A DNA stretch of 64,000 nucleotides from Nocardioides sp. S5 (GTDB lineage Bacteria; Actinomycetota; Actinomycetes; Propionibacteriales; Nocardioidaceae): contig NZ_CP022296.1 in assembly GCF_017310035.1 (NCBI RefSeq), positions 4,526,001 to 4,590,000 of the forward strand, given 5' to 3'. Below the pieces are notes generated by a model, which saw nothing but the letters and a program-made list of their open reading frames with translations, did no database searches and was not told the origin of the DNA. Both the position numbers and the translations under genes were made by a program. Positions 60,693 to 64,000 of the stretch are shown in pieces. The number at the start of each line of letters is the position of its first letter. The first letter of the stretch is position 1.

Positions 60693-61175
60693 ATGCCTGC
60701 TGCACCCCCGCCGGTGGATCCTGCACCCCTCGACGCGCTCGACCGGCGCCTGCTCACCGAGCTCGCGGCGGACGGCCGGGTCACCAACGCCGCGCTCGCC
60801 AAGCGCCTCGGCATCGCGGAGTCGACCTGCCTGCAGCGAGTGCGGTCCCTGCGGGAGCGAGGGGTCGTGCGCGGCGTCCACGCCGACGTCGACCTCGCGG
60901 CGCTCGGCTTCCCGATCCAGGCCGTGATCAAGGTGCGGCTGGGCAGCCACAACCGCGACCACGTCGCGAGCTTCCACCAGGTGCTGGCCCACGTCCCGGG
61001 TGTGCTGCGGATCCTGCACGTCGGCGGCGAGGACGACTACCTGCTCCACGTCGCCGTCTCCTCGACCACGCAGCTGCGCGACCTCGTGCTCGAGCACCTC
61101 AACGTGCACCCCGTCGTCCGCCACACCGAGACCCAGCTGGTCTTCGAGGAGATCCCCGGCGCGGGCGTGCTGTGA
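60693..61175 (+). CDS. Lrp/AsnC-family transcriptional regulator
   Basis: The 160-residue protein has an N-terminal helix-turn-helix (LDALDRRLLTELAADGRVTNAALAKRLGIAESTCLQRVRSLRERGVVRGVHADVD) and an effector-binding RAM domain (IQAVIKVRLGSH, HVPGVLRILHVGGEDDYLLHVAV). It is divergent from the PLP-enzyme gene across a 95-bp gap and should regulate it according to amino acid supply. A PadR gene follows 47 bp downstream. Confidence 0.93.
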   Translation: MPAAPPPVDPAPLDALDRRLLTELAADGRVTNAALAKRLGIAESTCLQRVRSLRERGVVRGVHADVDLAALGFPIQAVIKVRLGSHNRDHVASFHQVLAHVPGVLRILHVGGEDDYLLHVAVSSTTQLRDLVLEHLNVHPVVRHTETQLVFEEIPGAGVL

Positions 61176-61187
61176 CGAGGACGGCAT

Positions 61188-61201
61188 TGCAACTCGTTGC
61201 A
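61188..61201. promoter_or_regulatory. Dyad TGCAAC-TC-GTTGCA, probable PadR operator
   Basis: A perfect 6-bp inverted repeat lies 21 bp before the PadR start. PadR sites are commonly short dyads of this size. It could regulate PadR together with the coupled fadH gene. Confidence 0.6.
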
Positions 61202-61222
61202 TAGGTCGGGCACACTTTCCCC

Positions 61223-61771
61223 ATGGCCCTCGAGCACGCCCTCCTCGTCGCGCTCAGCGAGCGACCCGCGAGCGGCCTCGAGCTCACCCACCGCTTCGAG
61301 AAGTCGCTCGGCTTCTTCTGGCACGCCACCCACCAGCAGATCTACCGCGTGCTGGCCCGGATGGAGGCCGACGGCTGGGTGACGGTCGAGGTCGTCGAGC
61401 AGGAGGGCCGCCCGGACAAGCGCGTCCACACGCCGTCCGCCGCCGGGCGCCGGGTGCTGGCCGAGTGGCTGGCCGAGCCGATGCCCATGGAGACCTTCCG
61501 CAGCGACGTGGCCGTCAAGCTGCGCGGGGCGTCGTACGGCGATCGCGCGCGGCTGGCCGCGCACCTGCACGACCTGCGCGCCGACCACGCGACGCGCCTG
61601 GCGCACTACGAGCAGATGGAGCGCGAGCAGTTCCCCGAACCCGACGGCCTTGCCGGCGCGGCGCTCGACCAGTGGCTGGTCCTGCGCGGGGGCATCCGGA
61701 TGGAGCGCTTCTGGATCGACTGGTTCACCGACTACCTGCAGGCCCACGAGATGAGCGAGGCACCCGCATGA
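61223..61771 (+). CDS. PadR-family transcriptional regulator
   Basis: The 182-residue protein has the PadR winged helix (ALEHALLVALSERPASGLELTHRFEKSLGFFWHATHQQIYRVLARMEADGWVTVEVVEQEGRPDKRVHTPSAAGRRVLAEWL) and a C-terminal dimerisation coiled-coil domain (Vir_act_alpha_C type). It probably senses a phenolic or enone-type compound. Its stop overlaps the fadH start (ATGA), so the repressor and enzyme are made together. Confidence 0.93.
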   Translation: MALEHALLVALSERPASGLELTHRFEKSLGFFWHATHQQIYRVLARMEADGWVTVEVVEQEGRPDKRVHTPSAAGRRVLAEWLAEPMPMETFRSDVAVKLRGASYGDRARLAAHLHDLRADHATRLAHYEQMEREQFPEPDGLAGAALDQWLVLRGGIRMERFWIDWFTDYLQAHEMSEAPA

Positions 61772-63804
61772 CGCACCCCACCTACCCCCACCTCCTCGAG
61801 CCGATCACCCTCGGCACCGGCCCGGACGCACTCACGCTGCGCAACCGCGTCGTGATGGGCTCGATGCACACCGGTCTCGAGGACCACCCGTGGGACATCG
61901 ACAAGCTCACCGCGTTCTTCACCGAGCGCGCGCGCGGCGGCGTCGGCCTGATCATCACCGGCGGCTACGCCCCCACCAAGCGCGGCTGGCTCAAGCCCTT
62001 CGCCTCCGAGATGACCAACCGCCTCCACGCGATGCGCCACCAGCGGGTCACCGGCGCCGTGCACGACGCCGACGGGGCGATCGCGCTGCAGGTGCTGCAC
62101 GCCGGCCGCTACGGCTACCACCCGCTCTCGCAGAGCGCCTCGGACAAGAAGTCGCCGATCACGCCCTTCAAGCCGCACGCGATGTCGAGCAGGGAGGTCG
62201 ACCACACCGCGACCGCCTTCGCCAAGAGCGTCGCGCTCGCCCGCAAGGCCGGCTACGACGCGGTCGAGATCATGGGCTCCGAGGGCTACCTCATCAACCA
62301 GTTCCTCGCCGCGCGCACCAACGACCGCGACGACGAGTGGGGCGGCTCGGCCGCGCGCCGGATGCACTTCCCCGTGGAGGTCGTACGCCGCTCGCGCGAG
62401 CTCGTCGGCGACGACTTCCCCATCGCCTACCGGATCTCGCTGCTCGACCTCGTCGAGGGCGGCCAGACCTGGGAGGAGACCGCCGAGCTGGCCCTGCACC
62501 TGCAGGCCGCGGGCGTCACCGTCTTCAACACCGGCATCGGCTGGCACGAGGCCCGGGTCCCGACGATCATCACGCAGGTGCCGCGCGGCGCCTGGCGGTC
62601 GTACACCGCGCGCCTCAAGCAGGTCGTCGACGTGCCGGTCTGCGCCTCCAACCGGATCAACACCCCCGAGCTCGCCGAGGAGATCCTCGCCGCCGGTGAG
62701 GCCGACCTCGTGTCGATGGCGCGCCCGCTGCTCGCCGACCCGGCCTTCGTCGCCAAGGCGATGGACGAGCGCGCCGACGAGATCAACACCTGCATCGCCT
62801 GCAACCAGGCCTGCCTCGACCACGTCTTCGCCAACGACCGCGCGTCCTGCCTGGTGAACCCGCGCGCCTGCCACGAGACCGAGCTGCTGCTGACCCCGAC
62901 GATGCGCAAGCAGACCGTCGCGGTCGTCGGCGCCGGCCCCGCCGGGCTGGCCGCCGCGACCAGCGCGGCCGAGCGTGGCTTCGCCGTCACGCTCTTCGAG
63001 AAGTCGTCCGAGCTGGGCGGGCAGTTCCGGCTCGCGATGGCGGTGCCGGGCAAGGAGGACTTCGCCGAGACGCTGCGCTACTTCACCCGCCGCCTCGAGG
63101 TCCTCGGCGTCGACGTACGCCTCTCGACCGAGGCTGCGGCCGACGACCTCGCCGGCTTCGACCAGGTCGTCGTCGCGACGGGCGTCGAGCCCCGGATGCC
63201 GGACATCCCCGGCATCGACCACGCATCCGTGGCGTCGTACGCCGAGGTGCTGAGCGGCGCGGTCGTGCCGGGCAAGCGGGTCGCGGTGATCGGCGCCGGC
63301 GGCATCGGCGTCGACGTCAGCGTCTTCCTCACCCACGAGCACGAGGACCTCGACGACTGGATGGCCCACTGGGGCGTCGGCGACCCCGCACTGCACGTCG
63401 GCGGGCTGACCGAGGCCAAGCCGCGTACGCCGACGCGCGAGGTCACCCTCATCCAGCGCAAGGCCACGCCGATCGGCATCGGCCTCGGCAAGACCTCGGG
63501 CTGGGCGCACCGTGCAGTGCTGAAGCAGTCCGGAGTGACGCAGGTCCGCGGCGCGACCTACGACCGCATCGACGACGCGGGGCTGCACATCACGGTCGAC
63601 GGCGCGGCCCACGTCGTGGAGTGCGACACCGTGGTGGTGTGCGCCGGCCAGGACTCGGTGCGCGGGCTCTACGACGCCCTGGACCACGGGGCCCACCTCA
63701 TCGGCGGGGCCACCGTGCACCTGATCGGCGGAGCCGACGTGGCCGCCGAGCTCGACGCCAAGCGCGCGATCAAGCAGGGCACCGAGGTGGTCGCGGCGCT
63801 CTGA
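61768..63804 (+). CDS. fadH: NADH:flavin oxidoreductase / 2,4-dienoyl-CoA reductase (FadH type)
   Basis: The 678-residue enzyme has an old-yellow-enzyme barrel (RVVMGSMHTGLED, ALQVLHAGRYGYHP, GYDAVEIMGSEGYLINQFLA), a [4Fe-4S] site with Cys342, Cys345, Cys349 and Cys361, and an FAD/NAD(P)H half (VAVVGAGPAGLAAATSAAERG; VAVIGAGGIGVDVSVFL). This is the complete three-cofactor layout of bacterial 2,4-dienoyl-CoA reductase, which passes electrons from NADPH through FAD, Fe-S and FMN to reduce dienoyl-CoA in unsaturated fatty acid breakdown. Control by the coupled PadR repressor hints that the real substrate may be another enone. Confidence 0.93.
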   Translation: MTHPTYPHLLEPITLGTGPDALTLRNRVVMGSMHTGLEDHPWDIDKLTAFFTERARGGVGLIITGGYAPTKRGWLKPFASEMTNRLHAMRHQRVTGAVHDADGAIALQVLHAGRYGYHPLSQSASDKKSPITPFKPHAMSSREVDHTATAFAKSVALARKAGYDAVEIMGSEGYLINQFLAARTNDRDDEWGGSAARRMHFPVEVVRRSRELVGDDFPIAYRISLLDLVEGGQTWEETAELALHLQAAGVTVFNTGIGWHEARVPTIITQVPRGAWRSYTARLKQVVDVPVCASNRINTPELAEEILAAGEADLVSMARPLLADPAFVAKAMDERADEINTCIACNQACLDHVFANDRASCLVNPRACHETELLLTPTMRKQTVAVVGAGPAGLAAATSAAERGFAVTLFEKSSELGGQFRLAMAVPGKEDFAETLRYFTRRLEVLGVDVRLSTEAAADDLAGFDQVVVATGVEPRMPDIPGIDHASVASYAEVLSGAVVPGKRVAVIGAGGIGVDVSVFLTHEHEDLDDWMAHWGVGDPALHVGGLTEAKPRTPTREVTLIQRKATPIGIGLGKTSGWAHRAVLKQSGVTQVRGATYDRIDDAGLHITVDGAAHVVECDTVVVCAGQDSVRGLYDALDHGAHLIGGATVHLIGGADVAAELDAKRAIKQGTEVVAAL

Positions 63805-63813
63805 GCCGGACCC

Positions 63814-63842
63814 TTGTCGACCTGGCCGGTCGCTGCTAGTTT
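63814..63842 (+). promoter_or_regulatory. Sigma-70-like promoter TTGTCG-N17-TAGTTT
   Basis: A -35-like TTGTCG (63814-63819) and a -10-like TAGTTT (63837-63842) are separated by exactly 17 bp, just after the fadH stop. It would give a leader of about 80 nt for the gene at 63928. Confidence 0.5.
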
Positions 63843-63857
63843 CGGTGTCGCAGCTGT

Positions 63858-63877
63858 GCTCCCGCTCACACGGGAGC
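63858..63877. promoter_or_regulatory. Small hairpin in the leader of the last gene
   Basis: GCTCCCG (63858-63864) and CGGGAGC (63871-63877) pair around a 6-nt loop CTCACA. It lies in the predicted 5' leader. ANTAR proteins bind paired hairpins in leaders, so self-regulation is conceivable, but the loop lacks the typical A1/G4 pattern. Confidence 0.35.
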
Positions 63878-63927
63878 CCCACCCCAGAACACCGGTGGTA
63901 CGTCATCGAACGTCCCGGAGGGTGGAC

Positions 63928-64000
63928 ATGCTTCGTCCCATCAGTGATCCAGACAGTGCAACCCCGCAGCAGGCGATCGTGGAGCAGGCCAAGGGAGCCC
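63928..64000 (+). CDS. Start of a probable ANTAR-domain protein, cut by window edge
   Basis: Only 24 residues are visible: LRPISDPDSATPQQ followed by AIVEQAKGA. The VEQAKGA piece resembles the start of ANTAR RNA-binding domains (usually VIEQAKGALM). ANTAR proteins act as RNA-binding antiterminators under two-component control. The ATG at 63928 follows GGAGGGTGG, a strong ribosome binding site. The assignment rests on a handful of residues. Confidence 0.45.
   Translation, partial: MLRPISDPDSATPQQAIVEQAKGA

Overview
The window is very GC-rich DNA with GTG and TTG starts, 4-nt stop/start overlaps and dense operons. It looks like an actinobacterium, most likely a Nocardioides-type member of the Propionibacteriales. 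This rests on codon style and on two gene orders shared with Mycobacterium tuberculosis, not on a marker gene. No rRNA, tRNA or CRISPR was seen.

Layout. 1-7.8 kb: a truncated NAD-dependent epimerase, an EamA exporter, a secreted GH16-like protein overlapping a HelR-type RNA polymerase recycling ATPase, an unknown anchored protein, a short-chain dehydrogenase and an enoyl-CoA hydratase. 7.86-17.2 kb: a SigK locus. A membrane molybdopterin oxidoreductase and a fasciclin lipoprotein each carry a CCATCC-N15-CCGAAC promoter. They are followed by sigK, rskA, a fused FAD oxidase/DUF1365 protein, two cyclopropane-synthase-like methyltransferases and a DUF1295 membrane enzyme, matching the order around M. 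tuberculosis Rv0444c-Rv0449c. 17.2-25.6 kb: a second ECF sigma factor with an unusual Lys-Pro-Thr-rich partner, then AraC, VOC, cupin, methyltransferase, acyltransferase, MmcQ/YjbR, and a divergent HxlR/FAD-oxidase pair. 25.6-27.0 kb: an intact IS481-like element with 15-bp target duplications.

27-36.5 kb: an eight-gene operon reading TetR, TIGR03084, AtuA-like, acyl-CoA dehydrogenase, SRPBCC, carboxyltransferase, biotin carboxylase, acyl-CoA dehydrogenase. It corresponds to M. tuberculosis fadE12-accA2-accD2-fadE13-Rv0976c and probably degrades a branched or isoprenoid acyl-CoA. 36.7-49.1 kb: an ABC exporter, a fadB/fadA pair with a divergent MerR regulator, a cation/proton antiporter, an NmrA-like protein, a CPBP protease, an LLM oxidoreductase and a DEAD-box helicase. 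49.3-52.8 kb: an arsenic/cadmium island (cadI divergent from arsR-acr3-arsC-arsO). 52.8-64 kb: LacI, a flavin monooxygenase, MFS, a glutamine amidotransferase, a CoA-transferase, three small overlapping genes of possible toxin/immunity type, a PLP lyase with its Lrp regulator, PadR with a FadH-type reductase, and the start of an ANTAR-like gene.

The most unusual signal is the set of palindromic repeats. A 92-bp element occurs once between genes (53876-53967) and once in frame inside the carboxyltransferase gene (30913-31004), where it encodes about 31 residues. A 48-bp palindrome occurs twice near 25 kb, and the IS element inserted into the edge of one copy. Other long hairpins lie at 9471, 39003, 41347 and 47511.
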